Source: JAENVU01 sp963765075 (GTDB lineage: Bacteria; Actinomycetota; Acidimicrobiia; IMCC26256; JAENVU01). From it: 64,000 nt of DNA. Of this stretch, positions 1 to 7,044 are shown in pieces. Position 1 is the stretch's first letter. Each line of letters opens with the position of its first letter. Under the pieces are notes generated by a model that saw only the letters and a list, made by a program, of their open reading frames with translations, did no database searches and was not told the origin of the DNA. The translations under genes were made by a program, and so were the position numbers. The DNA lies in assembly GCA_963765075.1 (NCBI GenBank), contig CAVXVA010000001.1, positions 620,001 to 684,000 of the forward strand. Reading direction: 5' to 3'.

Positions 1-352
1 TCATGAGCTGCACGCCGTCGGCCTCGTCGGCGAGGCCCTTGTCGACCTTGAGGAACGGCACGACGTTCTTCACGTTCCAGAGATAGTGCGAGGTTTCCTG
101 GCCTTCGATCTCACGGTCCATCGTGTTCTCGAAGAGGATCGCACCGAGGATCCGATCGCCGTTGAAGCTCGGGCTGGTCACGATGCGGGTCCGCATGTCG
201 TGGATGACGCCATACATCTCTTCGTCGTTGGAGTAGGCGCTCTCGTCGACGCCGTAGAGCTTGAGCGCCTTCGGCGTGCTGCCACCGGACTGGTCGAGTG
301 CGGCGATGAAGCCCGCTGCGGACTTGACCTTTTCCAACTGCTGCTGGTTCAC
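1..352 (-). CDS. fda: Class I fructose-bisphosphate aldolase, 5' part only
   Basis: The first 117 residues of a class I (Schiff-base) fructose-bisphosphate aldolase, the glycolytic and gluconeogenic enzyme that cleaves fructose-1,6-bisphosphate to dihydroxyacetone phosphate and glyceraldehyde-3-phosphate in the cytosol. Seen: the N-terminal segment MNQQQLEKVKSAAGFIAALD followed by QSGGSTPKALK, then YSNDEEMY, DMRTRIVTSPSFNG and PFLKVDKGLADEADGVQLM, all hallmarks of the short bacterial (staphylococcal Fda-like) class I family. The start is the GTG at 352, with GGGGAG about 7 bases upstream. The gene runs off the left edge, so the Schiff-base lysine and the C-terminus are outside the window. No neighbour suggests an operon. 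Confident in the family. Confidence 0.9.
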   Translation of the reverse strand, partial: MNQQQLEKVKSAAGFIAALDQSGGSTPKALKLYGVDESAYSNDEEMYGVIHDMRTRIVTSPSFNGDRILGAILFENTMDREIEGQETSHYLWNVKNVVPFLKVDKGLADEADGVQLM

Positions 353-480
353 GAACGACTCCCCATTGAGTGATTGCTCAGCTTTGAACGCCCGAGAACG
401 ATAGCAACCCCATCCGACCGGTCTTTCCGGCGACGGCGACGTGCGCCCGGTGACTCGCATTTTGGCGCGAGACTAGGCAG

Positions 481-897
481 ATGCTGATCGAAATCGGGCC
501 CGTTTCTCGGGCGAGCGCGCTCGCCTGGCTCGAGTACGGCACCTACGCGATCGGCGAGCTGCGTCGGCTCCAGCCGTCCACCATTGCCTCGAGCGCGATC
601 AACGGGTTCGAGGAACTGATCGCCGCCTGGCGGAGCGCGGCCACGGAGGACCCCTTCCACTGGACCACCGACGAACCGCCCGAACGCGTCGAGTACCTCA
701 TGAGGGCGCTGTACCTGGCGGGCCTCGAGATCGAGGAGGGCACGACCCGGGGCATGAAGTTGCGACCCGCCGCGGCCGACGAGTTCCACATCGTGCTCGT
801 GCGCCAGGTGCTCGATACGCTCGCTCACGAGGGTCAGTCCAATGCCGAGTTCGTCGACAGTCTGCGCAACGATTGGCGCATCGCCCGACCCGATTGA
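481..897 (+). CDS. Conserved hypothetical protein, 138 aa
   Basis: Acidic soluble protein without a signal peptide or membrane segment; I do not recognise the family. It starts at ATG 481 (MLIEIGPVSRAS) and ends TGA 897. The composition (helical, rich in E, R, A, with a stretch of aromatic residues around FHWTTDEPPERVEY) and codon use match the neighbouring genes, which supports a real gene rather than a shadow. The TauE-like permease follows 24 bases downstream on the same strand, so the two may be co-transcribed. No catalytic motif is visible and no function is proposed. Confidence 0.65.
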   Translation: MLIEIGPVSRASALAWLEYGTYAIGELRRLQPSTIASSAINGFEELIAAWRSAATEDPFHWTTDEPPERVEYLMRALYLAGLEIEEGTTRGMKLRPAAADEFHIVLVRQVLDTLAHEGQSNAEFVDSLRNDWRIARPD

Positions 898-921
898 CGA
901 GCCATCTAGATTCGGCCGTTC

Positions 922-1668
922 GTGAGTCCGACCGACGCGATCCTCATCACCCTCGCCGGACTCGGCGCGGGCATGATCAACACCGTCGTCGGGTCCGGTT
1001 CCCTGATCACCTTCCCGACCCTGATCGCGCTCGGGTATCCGCCCGTGCTCGCCAACGTGTCGAACAACATCGGGCTCGTGCCCGGTGCACTCTCGGGTGT
1101 CTACGGCTACCGCCGCGAACTTGTGGGTCAGAGCAACCGGATCAAACGGTTGGTCCCTGCGAGCCTGGCCGGAAGCCTTCTCGGGTCCATTCTCCTCCTC
1201 CAACTCCCGAGCGCGGTGTTCAAGAAGGTCGTGATCGTGCTGATCGTCATCGCGTTGGCGCTGGTGGTAGCCCAACCCACCATTTCGCGGCGGCTCCACG
1301 CGAAGGGCGACGCATCGACACGCGTGACGTGGCCGCTCATGGTGCTGGTCGGCCTCGCCGGGATCTATGGCGGCTACTTCGGTGCCGCCCAGGGGATCAT
1401 CCTCATCGCGTTGCTGGGCATCTTCATCGCCGACGACCTCCAACGCCTCAACGGGGTGAAGAACGTCCTCGCCATGAGCGTGAACCTGATGGCCTCCGCC
1501 GTGTTCCTGTTCGCGGCGGAGATCAACTGGGCAATCGTCGCCTGCATCGCGCTCGGTTCCGTCGTTGGTGGCCAACTCGGGGCCACCGTCGGGCGCAAGC
1601 TGAACCCGAAGGCGTTGCGCGCGGTCATCGTGGTCGTCGGCCTCACGGCTCTGGTCCGGTTGCTGTGA
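922..1668 (+). CDS. TauE/SafE family membrane permease (sulfite/organic anion exporter-like)
   Basis: Integral membrane protein of 248 residues with about eight hydrophobic helices arranged as two repeats, the architecture of the TauE/SafE (DUF81, former YfcA) family, which exports sulfite, sulfoacetate or related anions. Seen: an N-terminal repeat with GLGAGMINTVVGSGSLITFP and a mid-protein repeat with GIYGGYFGAAQGI, the paired glycine-rich motifs typical of the family. The start is GTG 922; the length is normal. It lies just downstream of a hypothetical gene and converges with a hydrolase gene whose stop is 3 bases away. The substrate cannot be told from sequence. Confidence 0.88.
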   Translation: MSPTDAILITLAGLGAGMINTVVGSGSLITFPTLIALGYPPVLANVSNNIGLVPGALSGVYGYRRELVGQSNRIKRLVPASLAGSLLGSILLLQLPSAVFKKVVIVLIVIALALVVAQPTISRRLHAKGDASTRVTWPLMVLVGLAGIYGGYFGAAQGIILIALLGIFIADDLQRLNGVKNVLAMSVNLMASAVFLFAAEINWAIVACIALGSVVGGQLGATVGRKLNPKALRAVIVVVGLTALVRLL

Positions 1669-1671
1669 GAG

Positions 1672-2705
1672 TCAGAACCCGCCGCGTGCCTCGACGGACA
1701 CTCCGGTCATGTCACCGATCGCGGCGAAGTGGTCGGACGCGCCGGTCGGGTCGATCTGCAGCGCACCATCGAGGAACGCGCCGAGCATCTGGGCGTGCAG
1801 CGTGACCGTCGGTCGCCAGGGATCGCCGGCAGTCCCGGTGATGTCGGCCGCCATCGACTCGACGAACGCGCGGACGAGATCCGGCACCCCCTCGACGTGG
1901 GGCGCGAGCTCCACGTAGAGGCCGACGTCGCTACAGGCCTGATGGCCCGCGTGGGCGACATCCACGCGCCATGACGAGGGTGCGCCGAGCTTGGCCCACG
2001 CGCGATCCGCGTCAGTCGCCGGTGGCGTCGTCGCGTCGCAGGCGCCGACCGCGAGCAACGTCGGCACCGCCATCTCCGCGAAGACGCCTTTCGCCATCGT
2101 CCGCGTGAAGGACTGCATTCCCGCCACCGCGCGCACCGCCGGGTGTCGGGTGGCGCCGCTGCCGACCGAGAGCGCAGTGAAACCGCCGTACGAGTGACCC
2201 GCCGCGGCGACCCGGTCCGGGTCGATCGTCGCTGCGATCGCCGCCAGCGGACCCGCAAGGTCGAGCACGGCGTCGAGCACGAAGTGGGCGTCGCCGATGC
2301 GGTTGGATTCGTTGGTCTCGTCGTCGACTGCGGCACCGACGACCCAGTCGCCGAGTGCATCACCCGCGTGCTCGGGGGCGGCGACCACGAATCCGCGGCC
2401 GGCCAGGGATTCACACAGCAAGACGTAGGACTGGCGAGTCCCGGTCCGACCATGCGACCACACCACCATCGGATGCGCGCCGGGAGCAACGGCAACGTCC
2501 TGCGTTGCCGAGGCCGTGAAGCCGACCCCGGGCAGGATCTCGTACTCGGCCAACTCTCCCGCGCCGCCGCAGCGGCTGCGGGAAACCACACCTCGAGCGG
2601 GATCCGACGATCGGCGCGGGCGGAGTCGACGAGTTCGGTCGAGATGCGACCGACGGGTGAGCCAGGGACTTCGAGGGGCGGACCGGCTACCAAACGAGAC
2701 GACAT
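1672..2705 (-). CDS. Alpha/beta hydrolase (dienelactone hydrolase/PAF-acetylhydrolase-like), frame-broken near 2570
   Basis: A serine hydrolase whose exact substrate is unknown. The N-terminus (MSSRLVAGPPLEVPGSPVGR, RIPLEVWFPAA) is in one frame and the rest (GELAEYEILPG, then MVVWSHGRTGTR, the nucleophile elbow GHSYGG, VGACDATTPP with a likely acid Asp, and HAGHQACSD with a likely catalytic His) is in another. The switch falls in the GC run at about 2561-2583 and behaves like one missing base. All catalytic elements survive, so I read this as a single gene with an indel, either an assembly error or a fresh mutation. The start is ATG 2705. The upstream acyl-CoA dehydrogenase is on the same strand 117 bases away. 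Confidence 0.75.
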
Positions 2706-2822
2706 CGCACCACGATGCCACGAGGGCGTGCCTCGCGGGTGATTCGGCGACCGTGGTCCGGAGTGGAGCCGCCAATCGCGTTCGTGACGTCCGTCCACTC
2801 CCGGTACGAGAGTGCCCCCTAG

Positions 2823-3971
2823 TTACAAGCCGAGCGACCGGCCGATGATCTCTTTCATGATCTCGGTGGTACCGCCGTAGATCGTGGTGATCCGCGCGTC
2901 GGCGTAGGCGCGCGCGATCGGATACTCGAGCATGTAGCCGTAGCCGCCGTGGAGTTGCAGGCAACGGTCGACCGCGCGCTTCTGCAACTCGGTGCACCAC
3001 CACTTCGCCATGGCCGCCTCTTCCGCGGTGAGTTGACCGTCGTTGAGCGCCACGACACACCGGTCGACGAACGCCTGCGCGACCTCGACCTCGGTCGCGA
3101 GCTCGGCGAGCACGAACCGACTGTTCTGGAACGAGCCGACGGCCTGACCGAAGGCCTGACGCTCCTTGACGTACTCCAACGTCCAGCCGAGGGCAGCACG
3201 CGCGGCGGCCACCCCCGCGACCGCGATGGAGAGGCGTTCTTGCGGAAGGTTGTGGACGAGCTGGATGAACCCGTTGCCTTCCTCGCCGAGGAGGTTGTCG
3301 ACGGGGACCACGACGTCGGTGAAGAACAACTCGGCGGTGTCCTGGCTGTGGAGTCCGAGCTTCTCCAGGTTCCGTCCACGCTCGAATCCTTCCATCCCCC
3401 GTTCGAGGATGAGCAGCGAGATGCCGCGGTGCTTCTGGCTCGGATCGGTCTTGACCGCGGTGATGACGAGATCCGCGTTGATGCCGTTGGTGATGAACGT
3501 CTTGGATCCGTTGACCACATAGTGATCGCCGTCGCGAATCGCGGTGGTGCTCATCGACGCGAGGTCGGACCCGATCGCGGGCTCGGTCATCGCCACGGCC
3601 GTCACGAGTTCACCGCTCGCGATCCCCGGCAACCACCGCGCGCGCTGGTCTTCGGTGCAGTAGGCAAGGAAGTACGGCAGGCAGATGTCGTTGTGCAGGC
3701 TCATTCCGAGGCCCGCGCCGCCGACGCCCGCCGCCTGAATCTCCTCGTCGATGACGAGGTTGTACCGGAAGTCGTCGACGCCCCCGCCGCCGTACTCCTC
3801 GGGAACCGCCATGCCGAGGAAGCCGTGGCGGCCGGCTGCGGCGAACAGTTCGTGCGGGACGATGCCCGCGGCTTCCCATTCGAGGTAGTTCGGGACAACT
3901 TCCTTGTCGAGGAAAGCGCGGAAGCTAGCGCGCAGGGCCTCGTGCTCGGGTTCGAAGACGGTGCGTTCCAT
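2823..3971 (-). CDS. Acyl-CoA dehydrogenase
   Basis: FAD-dependent acyl-CoA dehydrogenase of 382 residues, oxidising an acyl-CoA to the 2,3-enoyl-CoA and passing electrons to ETF. Seen: N-terminal helical domain, EEYGGGGVDDFRYN, the flavin-binding beta-domain signature VAMTEPAIGSDLAS and ITNGINADLVI, then the C-terminal domain with LQLHGGYGYMLEYPIARAYAD and IYGGTTEIMKEIIGRSLGL. The Glu of the TTE motif sits at the usual short/medium-chain catalytic position. Length and start (ATG 3971) are normal for the family. It is divergent from the AhpD-like gene at 4096 and may be co-transcribed with the hydrolase downstream. Chain-length or substrate preference is not readable. Confidence 0.93.
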   Translation of the reverse strand: MERTVFEPEHEALRASFRAFLDKEVVPNYLEWEAAGIVPHELFAAAGRHGFLGMAVPEEYGGGGVDDFRYNLVIDEEIQAAGVGGAGLGMSLHNDICLPYFLAYCTEDQRARWLPGIASGELVTAVAMTEPAIGSDLASMSTTAIRDGDHYVVNGSKTFITNGINADLVITAVKTDPSQKHRGISLLILERGMEGFERGRNLEKLGLHSQDTAELFFTDVVVPVDNLLGEEGNGFIQLVHNLPQERLSIAVAGVAAARAALGWTLEYVKERQAFGQAVGSFQNSRFVLAELATEVEVAQAFVDRCVVALNDGQLTAEEAAMAKWWCTELQKRAVDRCLQLHGGYGYMLEYPIARAYADARITTIYGGTTEIMKEIIGRSLGL

Positions 3972-4095
3972 ACCGGGATCCTTCCAGGCATTCCCCGGGG
4001 TTGGCGAACGCCCGCTTCCGAGCCTGCCTCGGAATGTCAGCGGTGCCGCCTACGTTGCGGTCGACACCCGTTCCGTACCAGGAGGACACCGCAGC

Positions 4096-4452
4096 ATGGG
4101 CAAGTACCGCGAGATCGCCAAGGATTTGCGGGAACCGGCCAAGTCCTTGCGGGAGGCCCAACCCGAGGCCTACGCCGCGTTCGGCGCGTTGCACGAGGCG
4201 ACCATGGCCGACGGTGCCGTGTCGGCGAAGACGAAAGAGCTGATCGCGTTGACCATCTCGGTCGTCAAGCACTGCGACGGTTGCATCGTGGCCCACGCCC
4301 GCGGTGCCGCCCGTCGCGGTGCCACCGACGCCGAGGTCGCCGAGGCGCTCGGCGTGGCCGTCATGATGGACGGCGGACCGGGAACCGTCTGGGGCCCCCG
4401 CGCCTGGGAAGCGTTCCAGGAGTTCGCCCACCCCGAACCAACCGGCGCGTAG
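4096..4452 (+). CDS. AhpD-like carboxymuconolactone decarboxylase family protein
   Basis: Small all-helical CMD-domain protein (118 residues). The motif VVKHCDGCIVAHARGA carries the CxxC plus downstream His typical of AhpD-like alkylhydroperoxidases, pointing to a thiol peroxidase or reductase activity rather than lactone decarboxylation. The start at ATG 4096 is fixed by AGGAGG at 4080-4085, ten bases upstream; longer readings into 3904 have no support. It is divergent from the acyl-CoA dehydrogenase. The downstream 390 bases to the next gene hold a hairpin and two palindromes (listed separately) and no coding sequence. Confidence 0.88.
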   Translation: MGKYREIAKDLREPAKSLREAQPEAYAAFGALHEATMADGAVSAKTKELIALTISVVKHCDGCIVAHARGAARRGATDAEVAEALGVAVMMDGGPGTVWGPRAWEAFQEFAHPEPTGA

Positions 4453-4590
4453 GTAGCGTTCGCCAATCGGTGCTTATGGGCCCGCAGATTGACGGTCAAG
4501 GTACGCAGTCTTCGCATCGGGCGAGAACCCGCACGCTCGAGAGAAGCCGTGAGTCGCGGGAGTACGTGAACCCGTTGCGCTCTCACGTTC

Positions 4591-4625
4591 GTACGTTGCT
4601 CCACCCGAGAGGTGGACGAACGTAC
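4591..4625 (+). terminator. Imperfect hairpin downstream of the AhpD-like gene
   Basis: Arms of 15 bases (GTACGTTGCTCCACC and GGTGGACGAACGTAC) pair except for a two-base mismatch (GC opposite CG), around a five-base loop CGAGA. It lies 138 bases after the stop of the AhpD-like gene and 217 before the P450 start. No U-run follows, so it may be a terminator, a processed structure or an operator; the terminator label is tentative. Confidence 0.4.
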
Positions 4626-4677
4626 AAAGGTCGGCCGATTGCCCACCACCCAGGGGTCACGTCACTTGAACCTGGTG

Positions 4678-4706
4678 CGTTCCGCGGAACGTGTCAGGAA
4701 CTGACA
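4678..4706. promoter_or_regulatory. Two adjacent palindromes upstream of the P450 gene
   Basis: CGTTCCGCGGAACG (4678-4691) is a perfect 14-bp palindrome, immediately followed by TGTCAG-GAA-CTGACA (4692-4706), perfect 6-bp arms around three bases. They sit about 137 bases before the GTG start of the P450. Such back-to-back dyads are typical of repressor operators (for example TetR-type), but no regulator gene is adjacent, so the protein that would bind is unknown. Confidence 0.45.
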
Positions 4707-4842
4707 GTCGGGCACCCGCGTGCAACGGCCGGGACAGCTCCGTCGGGCCGAGCGATCAGCGGTTGCCCTGGGTGTTCCGACCGTGCTGGCGCTCGCGCCC
4801 GGTCCGAGTGCATTCGGGAACTCGTCGTGCCACCATGCACGC

Positions 4843-6033
4843 GTGACCACCACTGATCCGCTCGACACGTCCGACGGCGTCCCATTCGCCGCCCTGGCCG
4901 AACTCCGGGCGCACTGCCCGGTCTCGCAGACGGCCTCGGGCGCCTACTTTCTCGCCCGGTACGACGACGTGCTCGCCGCGACCAAGAACATCGAGACGTT
5001 CCAAGCGAGCTTCCGGGAGCCGGGTGTCGTGGTGCCGCCCGAAGAACAGCTCATCAGCGAGATCCGCGAACCCCGCCACAGCGAGATCCGTCGCATCGTC
5101 AACTCGGCCATCGCGCAACACCGGCTCGGTCGCGTCGAACCCTTCGTCCGTGAGCTCTGCCACGAACTCCTCGACGCGGTCATCGCCCAGGGAGGCGGTG
5201 ATCTCGTCGCCGACTACGTGACTCCGATTCCTGCGACCGTGATCGCGCACCTTCTCGGCGTCGATCCGGCGGACCACGCGCGCTTCGCGGAATGGTCGGA
5301 CCTCGTCGTGCAGTCGAGCTACGCCACGAAGAACCGACGGGAAGACGGCGAAGACGGCGAAGGGCTCGCCGGAGTCGCGCCCGAGTTCACCGGCTATCTC
5401 GACGCGATGATTGCGGAGCGTCGCGCGATGGCCGACCCGCCCGACGATTTCGTCACCCGCCTGCTCGGCACCGAGGTCGACGGCATCCGGCTGACCGACC
5501 TCGAGCTGCGCACCCAACTTGCGTTCCTGTTGATGTCGGGCAACGAGACGACCCGCCACCTCATCGGCAACCTGCTCGAGACGATCTGCACCGACCCTCG
5601 GCTCTTCGCGCGCTTGCAGGCAGATCGGGAACTCGTCGGCATAGCGGTCGAAGAATCACTCCGTCACGACCCGCCCATTCACGTCTTGATCCGCGACTGC
5701 CTCCGGGACACGAGCGTTGGAGACATCCCGATCCCCACCGGGGCGAAGGTCGCCTTCGGGCTCGCCTCGGCGAACCGCGACGACTGGACCTACGACGATC
5801 CCGACGCGTTCCGCTTGGATCGGCCGCGCCCGAAGGATCACCTGGCCTTCGGTGGCGGCCCCCATGTATGTCCTGGTTCGCAACTCGCTCGGCTCGAAGG
5901 GCGGATTGCGGTGGAGGTCTTCCTCGACCGAGTCGCCACCGCGACGGTCGAGCCGGGTTATGTCCGCGAGCCCGTCCCGGTCTTCTGGGCCCACGGCCCG
6001 AAGCACCTTCCGGTCACCCTCACCACCGCTTGA
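4843..6033 (+). CDS. Cytochrome P450
   Basis: Soluble bacterial class I P450 (396 residues), a haem-thiolate monooxygenase needing ferredoxin and ferredoxin reductase partners that are not in the window. Seen: I-helix FLLMSGNETTRHLIGN, the K-helix ExxR in EESLRHDPP, and the haem-ligand loop FGGGPHVCPGSQLARLE with the axial Cys. I chose GTG 4843 (VTTTDPLDTSDG) because the residues encoded upstream of it in the same frame do not look like P450 sequence and normal P450 N-termini begin at this point. The gene abuts the stop of the convergent lipoprotein gene at 6034. The substrate is unknown. Confidence 0.93.
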   Translation: MTTTDPLDTSDGVPFAALAELRAHCPVSQTASGAYFLARYDDVLAATKNIETFQASFREPGVVVPPEEQLISEIREPRHSEIRRIVNSAIAQHRLGRVEPFVRELCHELLDAVIAQGGGDLVADYVTPIPATVIAHLLGVDPADHARFAEWSDLVVQSSYATKNRREDGEDGEGLAGVAPEFTGYLDAMIAERRAMADPPDDFVTRLLGTEVDGIRLTDLELRTQLAFLLMSGNETTRHLIGNLLETICTDPRLFARLQADRELVGIAVEESLRHDPPIHVLIRDCLRDTSVGDIPIPTGAKVAFGLASANRDDWTYDDPDAFRLDRPRPKDHLAFGGGPHVCPGSQLARLEGRIAVEVFLDRVATATVEPGYVREPVPVFWAHGPKHLPVTLTTA

Positions 6034-6528
6034 TCAGCCGTGGGCGTGCGCGCCGTGATCCATCAGTTGCGCGTCGAACCACTGGTGCAGCGCGGCAATC
6101 AGGCCCGCATCCTCGGTGGTGTAGGTGATCATCGCGCCGCGGGCGAGGGTCGCGTACTGCACGTCGACCGACGCGAACCCGCGCCGCAACGCAACGACGC
6201 CTGGCATCGTCGCGCCGTGGATCGCCATCGGATCACGGAAGTCGCCGGCGGCGAATCGCGCGGCCTCCTTGCGGAGATGTGACCGGATCAGCGTGATCTG
6301 GTGGGTGTCCCCGGGGTCCTTCACGACCACCCGCTGCACACCACCCGTCGGGGTCGCGTCGAACACGTGCGTCGTGCGGTTCTGATCGAACGGCATGACC
6401 GTCGCACCCTTGGCCGCGACCGACTTCTGTCGGGCCGTCTCACCGGATCCGCTCGATCCGCAGGCGGCCAGACCGACCACCGTCGCGACCACGAGTACCG
6501 CCAGCCGAAGGGTTCGCGTTGCCACCAT
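6034..6528 (-). CDS. Small exported lipoprotein, probably partner of the DUF302 protein
   Basis: 164-residue protein with a lipoprotein signal: basic start (MVATRTLR), hydrophobic core and lipobox LAAC near residue 22. The mature part contains VMPFDQNRTTHVFDATPTGG, IALIRSHLRKEAARFAAGDF-like and IHGATMPG motifs, a conserved family often mislabelled as aspartate carbamoyltransferase in actinobacteria and usually found near DUF302 genes (recalled, not checked). It ends in a His-rich tail (DHGAHAHG) that could bind metal. Its ATG overlaps the stop of the DUF302 gene by one base (TGATG), so translation is probably coupled. Confidence 0.75.
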   Translation of the reverse strand: MVATRTLRLAVLVVATVVGLAACGSSGSGETARQKSVAAKGATVMPFDQNRTTHVFDATPTGGVQRVVVKDPGDTHQITLIRSHLRKEAARFAAGDFRDPMAIHGATMPGVVALRRGFASVDVQYATLARGAMITYTTEDAGLIAALHQWFDAQLMDHGAHAHG

Positions 6529-6926
6529 CAGGCGACAGTTTCGCTCACCGATCCGCCGAGTGCCGCAAGGGCCGCGGTGAGCGAGTCGGCGGCATCCGCC
6601 GCCAGTTGGGCAAATGCCGGATCCGCCATCAGTTCACGCGGATCGACGACCGCGATACGGGTACCGGTTCCTTCCGGCTCGAGCACCACATTGCAGGGCA
6701 GCAACAACGCCACCGTCGGATCCACCTGGAGTGCGGCATGCGCGAAGTTCGGATTGCACGCGCCCAGGATCTTAAGTGCCGGTCGCTCGACCCCGAGCTT
6801 GGCCCGCAGGGTCGCGGCGACGTCGATTTCGGTCAGGACTCCGAATCCCTGATCGCCCAACGACGAGCGCACGGCGGCTTCGGCGGCCTCCATCGAGAGA
6901 TCCACCGTGGTCTGAATGCTGTGCAT
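6528..6926 (-). CDS. DUF302 domain protein
   Basis: 132-residue DUF302 protein. Seen: TEIDVAATLRAKLG, KILGACNPNFAHAAL and VALLLPCNVVLEPEG, the two conserved cysteine-containing blocks of the family. DUF302 proteins have no settled function; they are often linked to sulfur or copper stress and to CsoR/CstR-type repressors. That fits the palindromic operator found 52 bases upstream of this ATG (6926). First gene of a two-gene unit with the lipoprotein downstream, divergent from the MMPL transporter. Confidence 0.88.
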   Translation of the reverse strand: MHSIQTTVDLSMEAAEAAVRSSLGDQGFGVLTEIDVAATLRAKLGVERPALKILGACNPNFAHAALQVDPTVALLLPCNVVLEPEGTGTRIAVVDPRELMADPAFAQLAADAADSLTAALAALGGSVSETVA

Positions 6927-6977
6927 GACGACTCCTTCGGGATTCGGGAGTTTCCGAGTTCCAGTTGACATCCAGTA

Positions 6978-7024
6978 TACCCCAGGGGGTACTCTACGGA
7001 CCAACCCGGATACCCCCACCGGTA
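6978..7024. promoter_or_regulatory. Two CsoR/CstR-like operator palindromes in the DUF302-MMPL divergent promoter
   Basis: TACCCC-AG-GGGGTA (6978-6991) is a perfect 6-bp inverted repeat closely matching the G-C tract operators (TACCCC-N-GGGGTA) known for CsoR, CstR and RcnR-family repressors. A second, weaker copy TACCCCCACCGGTA (7011-7024) is centred 33 bp away, about three helical turns, so two tetramers could bind the same face. The pair lies between divergent DUF302 (start 6926) and MMPL (start 7045) genes. No CsoR-family gene is in the window, so the regulator must be encoded elsewhere. Confidence 0.6.
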
Positions 7025-7044
7025 TTTGACGTCCCGGAGGAGTC

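Noticed and set aside
349..1575. Long minus-strand open frame of about 400 codons across the TauE gene
   Set aside because: Composition is His/Glu/Arg/Asp-rich nonsense typical of the antisense of GC-rich coding DNA; the plus-strand genes at 481 and 922 have clear protein patterns.
2561..2583. Programmed -1 ribosomal frameshift in the alpha/beta hydrolase gene
   Set aside because: No slippery heptamer of the X-XXY-YYZ type or downstream pseudoknot is visible, and similar breaks occur in unrelated genes, so an indel is simpler.
2949..4856. Plus-strand frame of about 635 codons over the acyl-CoA dehydrogenase
   Set aside because: Antisense shadow of the dehydrogenase and adjacent genes; no domain pattern and it overlaps the AhpD-like gene in another frame.
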